64,000 nucleotides of DNA. Source: Lujinxingia vulgaris. Lineage in GTDB: Bacteria; Myxococcota_A; Bradymonadia; Bradymonadales; Bradymonadaceae. Where the stretch lies: the NCBI RefSeq assembly GCF_007997015.1, contig NZ_VOSM01000001.1, positions 1-64,000 of the forward strand. Reading direction: 5' to 3'. Under the pieces are notes generated by a model, which did not search any database, was not told where the DNA came from, and saw only the letters and a list, made by a program, of their open reading frames with translations. This document shows, one piece after another, positions 16,710 through 29,426 of the stretch. Each line of letters starts with the position of its first letter. The stretch's first letter is position 1. The translations under genes were made by a program, and so were the position numbers.

Positions 16710-18497
16710 ATGCTTAAGCAACTTTTCAAACGATTTCGGCACACCGGCGATCCCTCGCGGGACATCGATCATCCTCATTTACAGAAGATGGCCGAGCAGC
16801 CCGCCGGCCGCTCCTACCTGGAACTTCTCCTCGATGAAGTGCGCCCGGCGGTGATCGCTCGCCTGGAGCAGCACCCCGAGAGCGATCCGGTGCTCGAGAT
16901 TGCGGCCGCAGCGCTGATGGCGATGTTCCCTGCGCGTTTTGAAGCGCTGGAAGGCCCGCTCAGCGACGCGTCGACCCCCCGTCATAACCCGCCCCCTCCG
17001 CCGGAGAGCGCGTTGCCGCCGATCCCGGTGGGCGGCCCGCCGGCCCCGCCGATCTCAGGGCCGGCCGAGCGCGACGAAGACTCGGAGGCCTTTGAGACGC
17101 TCGATGAGAACTCGGTGGTCGGCGAGGTTTACCTCGAGGATGAGGAAGACTCGGAGGTCTTTGAGACGCTCGACGAGAGCTCTGTGGTCGGCGAGGTCTA
17201 CCTCGACGATGAGGAAGACTCGGAGGTCTTTGAGACGCTCGATGAGAGCTCTGTGGTTGGCGAGGTCTACCTCGAAGATGAGGAGACCAAAGCGATGGCC
17301 CTTGATGAGACCGGGGAAGTCGCCGTGGATGCGCCGGGCGGCGACGCGCCGGCGGGCTTTGTGAGCGCGCTCGACGACACCGCCGAGTTCGATGTGCCGC
17401 CGGTGCGGGCCCAGCAGGGCGTGAGCTGGCCGGTGCCTCTCGATGAGCCCGAGATGTTGCACGGGGCCCGGGTGCTCCTGGCGGTGCTCCTCGACAACGA
17501 TCGCCTCCCATTCTCCAGCCAACTCGATGTGGCCGAGCTGCTGGTCGCCGCCGACCTCTGGACTCAGATCGTGGCTCAGGCCCGCGGGGTGGAGCAGCGC
17601 GTCGATCCGCTGGCGCGCCTGGTAGAGCAGAAGTTTGCCGCCGGAAGTTTCGGGCAGGTCAAGTTGCTCTTGCAGCTCTTCCCGGCCAACGCCGAGACGC
17701 GCATCTCCAACGACCGTCAGATCTTCTACGAAGATATGATCCTGCGCATGGGCATCCGTCGGCGTCAGCCGCTGAGCCGCGAGGTGGTCGAGGGGCTCAA
17801 AGCCGAGCTCGCCGCAGCGAAGCTCAACGACGATGCGCGCACGCCGCAGGTCTTCTCAGCGCTGCAGGAGCGCGCCGGTGTTGCGATGCACCTCTACACC
17901 CGCGAGCCCTCCGAGGTGGAGCCCTGGCGCGAGGTGGCGAAGAAGGTGAAGTCGACCCACGGTCGCGGCTATTTGATGGGCATGATCCCGCCCCGGCGCT
18001 GGCGAGCGGTGAGCGCGCGCGATGAGCGCCCGCTTTTGCGGCTGCTCAACGAGCACCTGGTCAAGCCGATGGCGCGCGACCACATCATCCAGCACCTCAA
18101 GGCCACCTACTTTGTGCTGCGCGCCGTCGGTGATACGGGCCTGGAGTCTTATCTGGATGATTTTTTCACCTTCTCCAGCGAGGTCTGCGGGGTCGACGCC
18201 GAGCGTTTTATGCCGGAGATTTACCGGCGTACGCTGGGCAGCGCGGAGAGCATCGGCGCGATCTTCCTGGATATCTACGCCCGCCATTATCGCGACGCGA
18301 TCGAGGCGCGCATCGATGCGCTGGATGAGGCCGCGATCATGCGAGCCTACGACCAGGCGATGGGCACGCTGGCCGGCTGCGACTTCGCCGAGCTCGCCCC
18401 CGGGGAGTTCAACCTGGGCGGCTTCGTGCTCGACCAACATCTGGGGCTGAAGCTCTCCAACCCGGCGTTCGGGTTTAAGCTCTACCGCCTCGGATGA
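16710..18497 (+). CDS. Large protein of unknown function with triplicated acidic segment
   Basis: A 595-residue protein I do not recognise. ATG 16710 is preceded by GGGGA at a proper distance; ATG 16698 lacks one. The first 90 residues contain 'AGRSYLELLLDEVRPAVIARL'. Residues about 95-120 are Pro-rich. Residues 124-192 are three perfect-length 23-residue repeats with core 'FETLDESSVVGEVYL', each ending in an acidic triplet. Residues from about 230 onward form an alpha-rich domain with 'GARVLLAVLLDNDRLPFSS', 'FAAGSFGQVKLLLQLFP' and a C-terminal 'GGFVLDQHLGLKLSNP'. There is no signal peptide, so it is probably cytosolic. A myxobacterial regulatory or scaffold role is possible but unsupported. 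It stands alone, facing the pilR-like gene convergently. Confidence 0.6.
   Translation: MLKQLFKRFRHTGDPSRDIDHPHLQKMAEQPAGRSYLELLLDEVRPAVIARLEQHPESDPVLEIAAAALMAMFPARFEALEGPLSDASTPRHNPPPPPESALPPIPVGGPPAPPISGPAERDEDSEAFETLDENSVVGEVYLEDEEDSEVFETLDESSVVGEVYLDDEEDSEVFETLDESSVVGEVYLEDEETKAMALDETGEVAVDAPGGDAPAGFVSALDDTAEFDVPPVRAQQGVSWPVPLDEPEMLHGARVLLAVLLDNDRLPFSSQLDVAELLVAADLWTQIVAQARGVEQRVDPLARLVEQKFAAGSFGQVKLLLQLFPANAETRISNDRQIFYEDMILRMGIRRRQPLSREVVEGLKAELAAAKLNDDARTPQVFSALQERAGVAMHLYTREPSEVEPWREVAKKVKSTHGRGYLMGMIPPRRWRAVSARDERPLLRLLNEHLVKPMARDHIIQHLKATYFVLRAVGDTGLESYLDDFFTFSSEVCGVDAERFMPEIYRRTLGSAESIGAIFLDIYARHYRDAIEARIDALDEAAIMRAYDQAMGTLAGCDFAELAPGEFNLGGFVLDQHLGLKLSNPAFGFKLYRLG
17079..17285 (+). 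repeat. Three in-frame 69-bp tandem repeats
   Basis: Units run 17079-17147, 17148-17216 and 17217-17285, inside the coding sequence, each encoding 23 residues (D-S-E-x-F-E-T-L-D-E-x-S ...). DNA identity between the units is high, which points to recent expansion by duplication or slippage. Confidence 0.9.
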
Positions 18498-18524
18498 GTT
18501 GATAAAATCAGTAAAATCAACAGC

Positions 18525-19892
<1,368 letters not shown>

Positions 19893-19964
19893 GGATGGGG
19901 CTCGGCGTGCGAAAGGGGAGGCTGGCGAGGTTGGGGGAACGATAGGGCCGGCAGGGCAAGGTGG

Positions 19965-21380
19965 TCAATCTTCGGCCGGAAGCAGTCGAAGCTGGAAGTG
20001 GGCGCCACAGCTCTGACCGTCGAGCAGTCGCTGGCCCGGCGTGAGCGTGCCGCCGACGCGCTCGGCCAGGCGCAGCGCGATGGCCAGCCCCAGGCCGGTG
20101 CCCTCGCCGGGGTCGCGGGTGGAGAAGAAGGGCTCAAAGATGCGCTCGCGCAGCTCCGGCGGAATGCCCGGGCCGTTGTCGAGGATGTCGAGGATGAGCG
20201 CATCGCCCGTGTCCTGAAGTTCCACCAGCAGGTGCGGCTCGGCGGTGTCGGCCTGGCGCATCGCGTCGAGGGCGTTGAGCAGCAGGTTGACGATGATCTG
20301 GCTGAGCTCACCGGGCACCGCGCGGGCCGGGCGAAGCTCGTCAGGCGCGCGCAACGCCAGGGTGCAGTGGCGGCCGCCGCGGCTTAAGCGCGCAAGCTCC
20401 AGCGCTTCTTCGATGATCGGTCGGAGCGCCACGGCTTCGGGTTCGGCGTGTGGGTCGGGGCGGCTGTAGTCGAGGAGCTGGCGGATGATGCCGCGCATGC
20501 GCGAGAGCTGCGCCTGGGTGCGGGCCACAACTTCGGCGGCGCTCTCCTCATCGAGGTCGCGATCGCCCAGAAGATCCACATAGCCCATCACCGCGGCCAG
20601 CGGGTTTCCTATCTCGTGGGCCACACCCGCAGCCAGTTGGCCGATGCCGGCGAGTTTTTCGGAGCGGATGAGAGAGTCCTGAGCCTGTCGAAGTTCAAGG
20701 TGGGCGCGCTCCAGCGCGTCGACACGCTCCTGCAACTCGGCGCGCTGGGCGTCGAGGGTTTGCAGCATCTGATTAAAACTTCGCCCGACCTCCCCGAACT
20801 CATTGCGAGGCAGCACTTTGATAGGGCTTGCCAGATCGCCCCCGGCGGCCCGCCGCGTGGCCACGCCGATGGCCCGCAACGGTCGCATCACCACAAACGA
20901 GAAGAAGGCGTAGCCAACAAGGGTGGTGAAGAGCAGCGTGAGCCCCAGGTAGAGGAGGAGCGCACGCTGGCTGGCGTCGGCGCGGGCCTGTGCCTCGGTG
21001 GTATCGAGCACGACCCACACGCCCGCCACTTCGGCAAAGAGCGCCGGACGCCCGGCGTAACGCCCGAAGGTGGGTGTGGTGGCCGGGGCGTCATCGGGGG
21101 CGATTTCGCCAGCAAAGAGCACGTCGGGCTGGTCGCCGAGGGCCACAAGGGCGGGCGTACGCGCCGGTGGCGACATCTGCGAGAGGGTGCGGGCGTGGCG
21201 TGTGGCCTCGGCGATAAGCTGCTGGCGCGTCTCGGTGGTGTGCAGCTGGCCCACGCCCAGCGCGACCAGCGCCAGGGTCACAACCAGCACAGCAACGAGC
21301 CCGAGCGAGAGGCGCGCTCGAAGCCCCCCCCAAACCGGCGCTCCGCCGCGCCTCGACTGGTGGCGAGAATCGGGCAGCAT
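19965..21380 (-). CDS. pilS: Sensor histidine kinase (PilS-like)
   Basis: A 471-residue membrane kinase. Transmembrane helices lie near residues 24-44 and 142-166, enclosing a small periplasmic sensor with 'AGVWVVLDTTEAQARADA'. A HAMP region follows ('MRPLRAIGVATRRAAGGDLA'), then a coiled coil, HisKA with phosphoacceptor His255 in 'AHEIGNPLAAVMGYVDLL', and a HATPase_c with 'NLLLNALDAMRQ', 'DNGPGIPPELRERIFEPFF' and 'GTGLGLAIA'. All kinase boxes look complete. The stop of pilD and this start are only 4 bp apart, so they are translationally linked, and the PilR-like regulator follows. Two membrane spans with a periplasmic loop is unlike Pseudomonas PilS (six spans), so direct equivalence is uncertain. 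Confidence 0.8.
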   Translation of the reverse strand: MLPDSRHQSRRGGAPVWGGLRARLSLGLVAVLVVTLALVALGVGQLHTTETRQQLIAEATRHARTLSQMSPPARTPALVALGDQPDVLFAGEIAPDDAPATTPTFGRYAGRPALFAEVAGVWVVLDTTEAQARADASQRALLLYLGLTLLFTTLVGYAFFSFVVMRPLRAIGVATRRAAGGDLASPIKVLPRNEFGEVGRSFNQMLQTLDAQRAELQERVDALERAHLELRQAQDSLIRSEKLAGIGQLAAGVAHEIGNPLAAVMGYVDLLGDRDLDEESAAEVVARTQAQLSRMRGIIRQLLDYSRPDPHAEPEAVALRPIIEEALELARLSRGGRHCTLALRAPDELRPARAVPGELSQIIVNLLLNALDAMRQADTAEPHLLVELQDTGDALILDILDNGPGIPPELRERIFEPFFSTRDPGEGTGLGLAIALRLAERVGGTLTPGQRLLDGQSCGAHFQLRLLPAED

Positions 21381-21384
21381 CGTC

Positions 21385-22470
21385 TCAGAGCCCGTAGTAG
21401 AGGTAGCTCATCGAGAGGTACATCGGGATGAACTCCCCGAAGAAGAAAAACTCCAGCCCGGCAAGCACAATGAAGGGACCGAAGGGCACCGCAAGTCCGC
21501 CTCCCTCCTCGTCTTCTGCCTCGTCGGGCTCGGGAGCATCGGTGACGGGGGAGGGCGCCGAGGCCTCATCGGCCTGGCCGGCGTCGGCCGCTTCGCGGGC
21601 GCGTCGGGCAACCTCGCGGGGATCATCTTCGGCGAGGATCTCGCGGGAGTCTTTGACAAAACCCGCGCCGAAAAGGGTGCCCAGGCCCGCGGCGATAAGC
21701 CCCTGCACGCTGGCCGCAAAGAAGATGAAGATCAGCGCCGGCCACCCCAGCCAGGCGCCCATCAGGGCCATCAGCGTCAGGTCGCCCCCGCCGATGCCCT
21801 CCACCCCGCGCGCGGCGAAGTAGAGGTAGAAGATCGCCAGCACCACCACCGCGCCCACCACCGCGCCGATGAGGCTCATGGAGACGGTCACCGGCGGGAA
21901 AAAGCCCGTCATCGAGCCCGGGCTCATCACCTTCTCGCTGTTGAGCACAAAGGCCGCGACGATGCCGACGGCGATGGTCGGGAGCGTAAACTCATGCGGG
22001 ATCAAATAATGATCCAGGTCCACAAACGTGATCACCACCAGCATCGCGATGAAGATGAAGTAGAGCCCGAACGCAACCCCCATCGCGCTCCAGGGGAGCT
22101 GCTCCAGGCTCGCCACAGGAGGCGGAAATCCGGCGCGCCAGGGCTCCCCGAGCATCTCAAAATGCCGCCACGACACTTTGAGCCAGAGCCCGGCGGAGAG
22201 CACGCCCATCAGGAGCTCCACCAGCGCGTAGCGCGCCGGGATGTGCGCCTTACAGCTGCGGCAGCGCGCCCTTAAGATGAGCCAGGAGAGGATCGGGACG
22301 TTGTCGTACCAGGCGATCGGCGTCTCGCAATGCGGGCATCGGCTGCCCGGTCGCACTACCGAGAGTCCCGCCGGGACGCGGTAGATCACCACGTTGAGAA
22401 AACTTCCCACCACCGCACCCAGCATAAAGGCGAAGGCGGTGAGCACGTAGAAGAAGGCGTCGACGGACAT
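21385..22470 (-). CDS. pilD: Prepilin peptidase/N-methyltransferase
   Basis: A 361-residue polytopic inner-membrane aspartic protease that cuts the leader from type IV pilins and type II secretion pseudopilins and methylates the new N-terminus. Seen: 'GAVVGSFLNVVIYRVP' near the start; a zinc-type Cys set C45-x2-C48 ('CPHC') and C70-x2-C73 ('CRSC'); first catalytic Asp in 'FVDLDHYLIP' (D151); second in 'GGGDLTLMALMGAWLGW'. The C-terminal stretch carries a hydrophilic acidic insertion after about residue 265 ('EEDDPREVARRAREAADAG'-like) that is not part of the enzyme core, giving more length than the usual 250-290 residues. It precedes the two-component pair, so processing and regulation of pili are in one unit. 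Confidence 0.92.
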   Translation of the reverse strand: MSVDAFFYVLTAFAFMLGAVVGSFLNVVIYRVPAGLSVVRPGSRCPHCETPIAWYDNVPILSWLILRARCRSCKAHIPARYALVELLMGVLSAGLWLKVSWRHFEMLGEPWRAGFPPPVASLEQLPWSAMGVAFGLYFIFIAMLVVITFVDLDHYLIPHEFTLPTIAVGIVAAFVLNSEKVMSPGSMTGFFPPVTVSMSLIGAVVGAVVVLAIFYLYFAARGVEGIGGGDLTLMALMGAWLGWPALIFIFFAASVQGLIAAGLGTLFGAGFVKDSREILAEDDPREVARRAREAADAGQADEASAPSPVTDAPEPDEAEDEEGGGLAVPFGPFIVLAGLEFFFFGEFIPMYLSMSYLYYGL

Positions 22471-22517
22471 GCAGACTCAGCTCAGAAGAGGGGCAGGAAG
22501 TCAGCGCCGCGCCTGCG

Positions 22518-23078
22518 TCAGCGCGACGTCTCGACGCTATCACGCTCGCGTTTCTCTCGGTAGCCTCGCCCGAAGTAGAGAAGATGCGCCAGCAGGAGCG
22601 CAAGGCTCAGCGCGGTGGCCACAGCGGCCAGCCCCGGGAGCAGGAGCGCGCCTCGCTCCACCAGCACCCCGTCCACAGGCACGCGCATGGGAGCGGCGCG
22701 GGTGGCGCTCACCCAGATGAGCACGGCGCCGACCCACGCCGACATCGCCACGGCCAGAACCTTCATCAGGCGACGGCGGTAGCGGTAGGCCACCCCGTAG
22801 ACCCAGTACCAGCAGAAGAGCACTCCCCAGCCCACAAAGGTCATCAGCGGGTGCCATTCGGCGCGCCGCCAGGCAAAGAGCGAGGCCAACCCCGCACCCA
22901 CCCACACCAGCAGATAGCCCGGGTAGAGCACCCGCGAGGCCTCCACCCGGCCCGGCAGCAGGCGCACCACCGGGGCGGCCGCACCCCCGCGCTCACCGAG
23001 AACCACCGGGGCGGCTTCGGTCGAGCGCGCCGGCGAAGGCGCCTCTTGGGGCGAGGAGTCAGGTGCGCGCGAGCTCAT
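22518..23078 (-). CDS. Predicted four-span membrane protein, unknown function
   Basis: A 186-residue protein with a 45-residue Ala/Pro/Ser-rich hydrophilic N-terminus followed by about four hydrophobic segments: 'PGYLLVWVGAGLASLFAW', 'FVGWGVLFCWYWVYGVAY', 'LAVAMSAWVGAVLIWVSAT' and 'LAAVATALSLALLLAHLLY'. It ends in a charged tail 'GYREKRERDSVETSR'. I recognise no family. It is upstream of pilD by 47 bp on the same strand and is probably the first gene of the pilus-related operon. Confidence 0.6.
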   Translation of the reverse strand: MSSRAPDSSPQEAPSPARSTEAAPVVLGERGGAAAPVVRLLPGRVEASRVLYPGYLLVWVGAGLASLFAWRRAEWHPLMTFVGWGVLFCWYWVYGVAYRYRRRLMKVLAVAMSAWVGAVLIWVSATRAAPMRVPVDGVLVERGALLLPGLAAVATALSLALLLAHLLYFGRGYREKRERDSVETSR

Positions 23079-23259
23079 CGAGGGTTCCGGGATGAAGATG
23101 TGTCGGCGTCGCGGTGGGCTTCAAGGGCGGCTCACTAGCACGCCGGATCGCTCTGAGGCAACGCCGCAGCTCGCCAGGGGCATTCCCCCGCGGGCGTGAT
23201 GGGCTATGGCGAGTTTGACGCATAAAATAGCGCTGTGATAGCTCTTTGAAGTTCGCAAG

Positions 23260-24858
23260 ATGGAGTCACAACCCAGGTCAAACACGATGGTGCGCGACGA
23301 AGTTCCCTCCGGGGAGATCAGGCCGGTTCGAGTGCTGGTGGTCGACGATGAGTCGACCATCCGCGACGTGCTCGTCGATTTTCTGGGGATGGAGGGCTAC
23401 GACGTGCTCGCCGTGCCCACCGCCGAGCAGGCGCTGGTGGCGCTCAAAGAGCGCCCGGTCGACGTGGCGCTGATCGACCTGCAGATGCCCGGGATGAACG
23501 GCATTGAGCTCATGGAGCATGTCTGCCGCGATCACCCCTGGGCGGTGCCCCTGATGATGACCGGTTACGGCACCGTCGAGACGGCCATCGCCGCGATGAA
23601 GGTCGGCGCCTACGACTACCTGCTCAAGCCCTTTAAGGTCGATGAGGTCATCCGCGTGATTGAGCGCGGCCTGGAGAAGAAGCGTCTGGAGCGCGAGAAC
23701 GTGCGCCTCAAGGAGCTTGTCGATCTTTACGACGTCACCGAGCAGCTCGGCAAAAGCCTGGCCGAGGCCCACGTTCATGATCTTCTGGTGGAGACGATCG
23801 GCGTGCAGGCCGAGGCCGACGTGGTGGGGCTGTGGCGGCCGAGCGCGCCGGGGAGCGAGGTGCTCGAAGAGGGCGCGCGCTGGCTCGATGCGTCCAACAG
23901 CGCGCCGGGGTTGGCGTTTCTGGCCGGCATCACTCCAAAGGTCATGGCCGGGGTATGCACCACGACGAGTGCGCGGGTGCTTCATAGCGAGGAGATCGCG
24001 CAGCTGGGTCTGACGACGCGCCCCTTGCCACGCTCGATCTTCTGCGCGCCGCTGTGCGCCAACGATCAACTTCTGGGTGTGCTGGTCGCCGCGCGTTTTG
24101 AGCCGCGGCCGGCCTTTAGGGAGAGCAAACGTAAGTTGCTCGCGATCATGGTCGGGCGCGCGGCCGCCGCGATGGACAATGCGCGCCTCTACGGCGACTT
24201 GCAGCAGACCTTTAAGCAGACCATCCAGGCGCTGGCCAACATCCTCGAAGATCGCGATCCCTACACCCGGGGCCACTCCGACCGGGTCAGCCGCTACGCG
24301 CGCCAGATCGCCGTGGGCATGGGGCTTAAACCGGAGGAGGTTGAGCGCATCGCCGACAGCGCCCTGATGCACGATATCGGAAAGCTGGGCATCCGCTTTG
24401 AAGAGCTCAACAAAGCCGACCCGCTCACCGAGTCGGAGTATGAGATGTTCAAGAGCCACACCACCCGTGGCAAATGGATCTTACAGCCGATTCGTTTTCT
24501 GCATCCGCTCATCCCCGGCGTCTACCACCACCATGAGCGCTGGGACGGGCGCGGCTACCCGGTGGGACTGAAGGGCGAGGAGATCCCGCTGATGGCGCGC
24601 ATCCTGGCGGTGGCCGATACCTACGATGCGATGACCTCGCACCGAGCCTACCGCCGCGCCCTCCCGCACGAGGTCGCCATGCAGGAGATCGAGAGCTGCG
24701 CCGGATCGCAGTTCGACCCGGCGATCGTTGAGGTCTTTGTGCGTGAGATGAGCCGGCAGCGCCGCGATCAGAGCTCGAAGGCCGAGCGCTGGCGCGCGCT
24801 CCTCGACCCGGATGAGACGCCGGCCTCAGACGACCCCGGTCCCACGGCCGCCGGCTGA
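23260..24858 (+). CDS. Response regulator with GAF and HD-GYP output
   Basis: A 532-residue signalling protein. ATG 23260 is used; ATG 23287 is also possible. Receiver (about 23-135) with D29/D30 and phosphoacceptor D73 ('LIDLQMPGMN'). A coiled-coil linker 'KKRLERENVRLKELVDLYDV' leads to a GAF-like domain (about 165-305). The HD-GYP domain (about 315-500) has 'RGHSDRVSRYA', 'HDIGKLG' (His371, Asp372), 'HHERWDGRGYP' (432-434) and 'VADTYDAMTSHRAYRRA', the signature of a cyclic di-GMP phosphodiesterase. The three key sets are intact, so it should degrade c-di-GMP when its receiver is phosphorylated. It has its own terminator, and its cognate kinase is not evident nearby. Confidence 0.9.
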   Translation: MESQPRSNTMVRDEVPSGEIRPVRVLVVDDESTIRDVLVDFLGMEGYDVLAVPTAEQALVALKERPVDVALIDLQMPGMNGIELMEHVCRDHPWAVPLMMTGYGTVETAIAAMKVGAYDYLLKPFKVDEVIRVIERGLEKKRLERENVRLKELVDLYDVTEQLGKSLAEAHVHDLLVETIGVQAEADVVGLWRPSAPGSEVLEEGARWLDASNSAPGLAFLAGITPKVMAGVCTTTSARVLHSEEIAQLGLTTRPLPRSIFCAPLCANDQLLGVLVAARFEPRPAFRESKRKLLAIMVGRAAAAMDNARLYGDLQQTFKQTIQALANILEDRDPYTRGHSDRVSRYARQIAVGMGLKPEEVERIADSALMHDIGKLGIRFEELNKADPLTESEYEMFKSHTTRGKWILQPIRFLHPLIPGVYHHHERWDGRGYPVGLKGEEIPLMARILAVADTYDAMTSHRAYRRALPHEVAMQEIESCAGSQFDPAIVEVFVREMSRQRRDQSSKAERWRALLDPDETPASDDPGPTAAG

Positions 24859-24884
24859 TGTCGACGTTATCCGAAGCATAAAAA

Positions 24885-24918
24885 AACCTCCCGGGGGCAT
24901 CCCGGGAGGTTTTTTTTG
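24885..24918. terminator. Bidirectional rho-independent terminator
   Basis: The sequence AAAAAACCTCCCGGG, a 5-nt GGCAT loop and CCCGGGAGGTTTTTTT form an 11-bp perfect stem flanked by A and T runs. It lies between the convergent HD-GYP and ECF sigma factor genes and can serve both. Confidence 0.95.
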
Positions 24919-24964
24919 CGCGAGCCCGGCGTGGGGACGGGCCCGCTGGCGAGCGATGCGGCGG

Positions 24965-25672
24965 TCAGGAGGCAGCTTCCACCGCGTCGTCGTCGCGCTC
25001 TTCCTTGATGGCGTTGAGCTTCTCGCGCCGCACCGAGCGTCGGGTGCGGTTGGACTCTTCGTGAAGGAAGGGCTCCATGTCGCGGATGATGCCGCGCTCG
25101 TACGCCGTCTCCACCAGCAGCTCGCGCATCATCTTGCGTCCGCGGAAGAGCCGGCTCATCACCGTGCCCACCGGGCAGTCCAGGATGTGGGCGATCTCCT
25201 TGTAGGAGAAGTCGTTGAGGTCAGCGAGCACCACGACTGTGCGGAACTCATCGCTGAGCTGCTCCAGAGCATCCTGAAGCTCGTGGGTAAAACTCTTCTG
25301 CACCGACTCGCGCTCCGGGCTGTTGTAGAACTCGGTGCGCTCGCGATCGAAGAAGTTCTCTTCGATGGGGCGAAGGTCGTCGGCGTTGAGGATCTCACGC
25401 TCCTTCTTCTTGCGGCGGTACTTGTTGATGAAGGTGTTGGTGAGAATCGTAAAGAGCCAGGCCCGGCAGTTGGTACCCTGCTCAAAGCGGTGCCAGTTGG
25501 TGTAGGCCTTGATGAAGGTCTCCTGGACGAGGTCCTCGGCGTCTTTCTCGTTCTTGGTATAACGCAACGCCGTGGCGTAGAGCTCATCGAGGTGGGTGAG
25601 GGCCGTCTCCTCGAACCCCTCGTTTTTGGGGGAGTCGGAGTCGGAGCGATTGAATTCGTTGAGCTTGAGCAT
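24965..25672 (-). CDS. ECF-family RNA polymerase sigma factor (RpoE/SigH type)
   Basis: A 235-residue sigma factor. The start is set at 25672 because AAAGGAGT precedes it at about 7 nt on the minus strand; 40 further upstream codons are low in protein character. Sigma-2 region has '[30 protein letters not shown]' type helices with '[10 protein letters not shown]', and sigma-4 region has '[24 protein letters not shown]' with '[14 protein letters not shown]' as the helix-turn-helix. A long charged C-terminal tail follows. It resembles SigR/ECF12-type stress sigma factors. No anti-sigma gene is adjacent. The candidate promoter at 25763-25791 matches an ECF consensus, suggesting self-activation. 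Confidence 0.9.
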   Translation of the reverse strand: MLKLNEFNRSDSDSPKNEGFEETALTHLDELYATALRYTKNEKDAEDLVQETFIKAYTNWHRFEQGTNCRAWLFTILTNTFINKYRRKKKEREILNADDLRPIEENFFDRERTEFYNSPERESVQKSFTHELQDALEQLSDEFRTVVVLADLNDFSYKEIAHILDCPVGTVMSRLFRGRKMMRELLVETAYERGIIRDMEPFLHEESNRTRRSVRREKLNAIKEERDDDAVEAAS

Positions 25673-25762
25673 GGGGGGACTCCTTTCGTCTTTTATCGCA
25701 ACTCGCCGCTCCGGCCCTTGCGAGGGGGGAGGGGAGAGAGGGATCACGCGGTGTTCGTAAGT

Positions 25763-25791
25763 AAGACGCAGCGGGGGGCGCTGAGGTTTCA
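25763..25791 (-). promoter_or_regulatory. Candidate ECF-type promoter, TGAAACC-N16-CGTCTT
   Basis: Reading the minus strand, TGAAACC at 25791-25785 is followed by exactly 16 bases and then CGTCTT at 25768-25763. This matches the general ECF pattern (TGAAAC, 16-17 bases, CGT). It lies about 90 bases upstream of the sigma factor start at 25672, which fits an autoregulated promoter. It is a pattern match only. The rest of the gap 25673-26063 holds the gyrA leader. Confidence 0.45.
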
Positions 25792-25994
25792 AAAAAGTTT
25801 GCGCCGGATGTGAAAACTTCCGCTCACACTGAACTTCAGCCCGCGCGTCAGGCGTGCCGACACATCCGAGGATGTGCCTTATCCGCTAAGCTAAGCACGC
25901 CTTCGCAACAGACCACTGCCCGGTGGCGCCCACCGGCCTGCCTCCCTTGTGAGATCGCCCCCTCCTTGGTAGGGTTCCGCGGCTTTAGGCCCCC

Positions 25995-26012
25995 GCTGAG
26001 CGCTGGCTCAGC
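25995..26012. promoter_or_regulatory. Inverted repeat upstream of gyrA
   Basis: GCTGAGC, a 4-nt GCTG loop and GCTCAGC form a perfect 7-bp stem, 51 bp before the gyrA start. It could be an operator or an mRNA hairpin in the leader. There is no T run, so it is not a terminator. Confidence 0.4.
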
Positions 26013-26063
26013 CCGGGAGGCACTCCAACGTATGAATCGACCCGCTTTGGTGAAGGGAACGCG

Positions 26064-28634
<2,571 letters not shown>

Positions 28635-28644
28635 TCTGAGGCGG

Positions 28645-28673
28645 TTGACGCCCGTCAATTCCCTGTGTTACAG
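28645..28673 (+). promoter_or_regulatory. Candidate sigma-70-like promoter before the F0 genes
   Basis: TTGACG at 28645 and TTACAG at 28668 are separated by 17 bases. The -35 is close to consensus; the -10 is weak. A similar TTGACG-N17-TTAGAG pair lies at 36202. It could drive the atp genes starting at 28753. Pattern match only. Confidence 0.3.
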
Positions 28674-28752
28674 GGTGCGCGCCGCTGCTCGGGGAGGCGC
28701 TTGCAGACACGGTCTGCGGGCATTTTCCAGGGCAGGGCGCGAGGTGATTTAG

Positions 28753-29007
28753 ATGGCCTCTCCACCAGAAGACGAATCGCGTAAGACCACCAAAAGCCCC
28801 TGGCTTGTGGCCGGCGCGATCGGAGCCCTGGGTTTTGAGTTTGTCGGTTTTGTACTCGGCGGCGCTTTCATCGGCACTCGCCTCGACGAACACTTCAACA
28901 CCGCCCCGGTTTTGCTTCTGGTGACGATGGCGCTGGCAATGCTCGGCGCCGGGTGGCACGTCTGGAAGATCTCGCAACGGTTTTTGAAAACACAAGGTGA
29001 AGACTGA
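28753..29007 (+). CDS. atpZ: AtpZ/AtpI-family F0 assembly protein
   Basis: An 84-residue membrane protein with two hydrophobic helices, 'AIGALGFEFVGFVLGGAFI' and 'VLLLVTMALAMLGAGWHVW', separated by a short loop containing 'DEHFNTAP'. Small two-span proteins of this type (AtpZ, also annotated as F0F1 subunit) lie at the head of many ATP synthase operons and help assemble the c-ring or carry Mg2+. The next gene starts within its stop codon (TGATG, 29005-29009), so the two are translationally coupled. The symbol is given by family and position. Confidence 0.75.
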   Translation: MASPPEDESRKTTKSPWLVAGAIGALGFEFVGFVLGGAFIGTRLDEHFNTAPVLLLVTMALAMLGAGWHVWKISQRFLKTQGED

Positions 29008-29423
29008 TGGCCACGCTCGACCGTAGCTTCGTCGACGGGGTCTTCTGGCGCATGCTCGCGCTGGGAGCCCTCCTGGCGCTGATAACGGCCTGGGCAATCT
29101 CGCCACGCTTCGGCTACTCGATGGCCCTGGGAACGCTCACCAGCGCGCTCAGCCTGAGAGTGACCGCGTTTGTGGTGGCGAAAATGATCAAGGGCGCCAT
29201 CGACGGCAACCCCGGCGCAGCAGGCTGGGCGGCTGTTCTGGCGTTTAAGCTGGCGATCTTGTTCTTCGCGATCTGGTTTTGCCTTTCGACCCTGAGTGCC
29301 CACGCCGTAGGTTTTATCCTCGGCTACAAAGTGTTGTTACCCGCGCTGGCCTGGCAGGCAGTTTTGACACGCCGCGATCGCCGCAGCACAGATGACGACG
29401 CCGACGACAACGAGAGCACGTAG
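29007..29423 (+). CDS. atpI: ATP synthase subunit I
   Basis: A 138-residue membrane protein with four hydrophobic helices, including 'MLALGALLALITAWAISP', 'YSMALGTLTSALSLRVTAFVV' and 'LAFKLAILFFAIWFC', ending in a hydrophilic acidic tail. The layout fits AtpI, which assists c-ring assembly in bacterial F0F1. It overlaps the AtpZ-like gene by 1 bp and ends 3 bp before atpB, so it belongs to the F0 unit. Sequence conservation of AtpI is weak and much of the identification is contextual. Confidence 0.75.
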   Translation: MATLDRSFVDGVFWRMLALGALLALITAWAISPRFGYSMALGTLTSALSLRVTAFVVAKMIKGAIDGNPGAAGWAAVLAFKLAILFFAIWFCLSTLSAHAVGFILGYKVLLPALAWQAVLTRRDRRSTDDDADDNEST

Positions 29424-29426
29424 TTC

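Noticed and set aside
17954..17964. GACCCACGGTC inside the large unknown protein gene
   Set aside because: A single in-frame occurrence without neighbours at 22 bp; consistent with chance in coding DNA.
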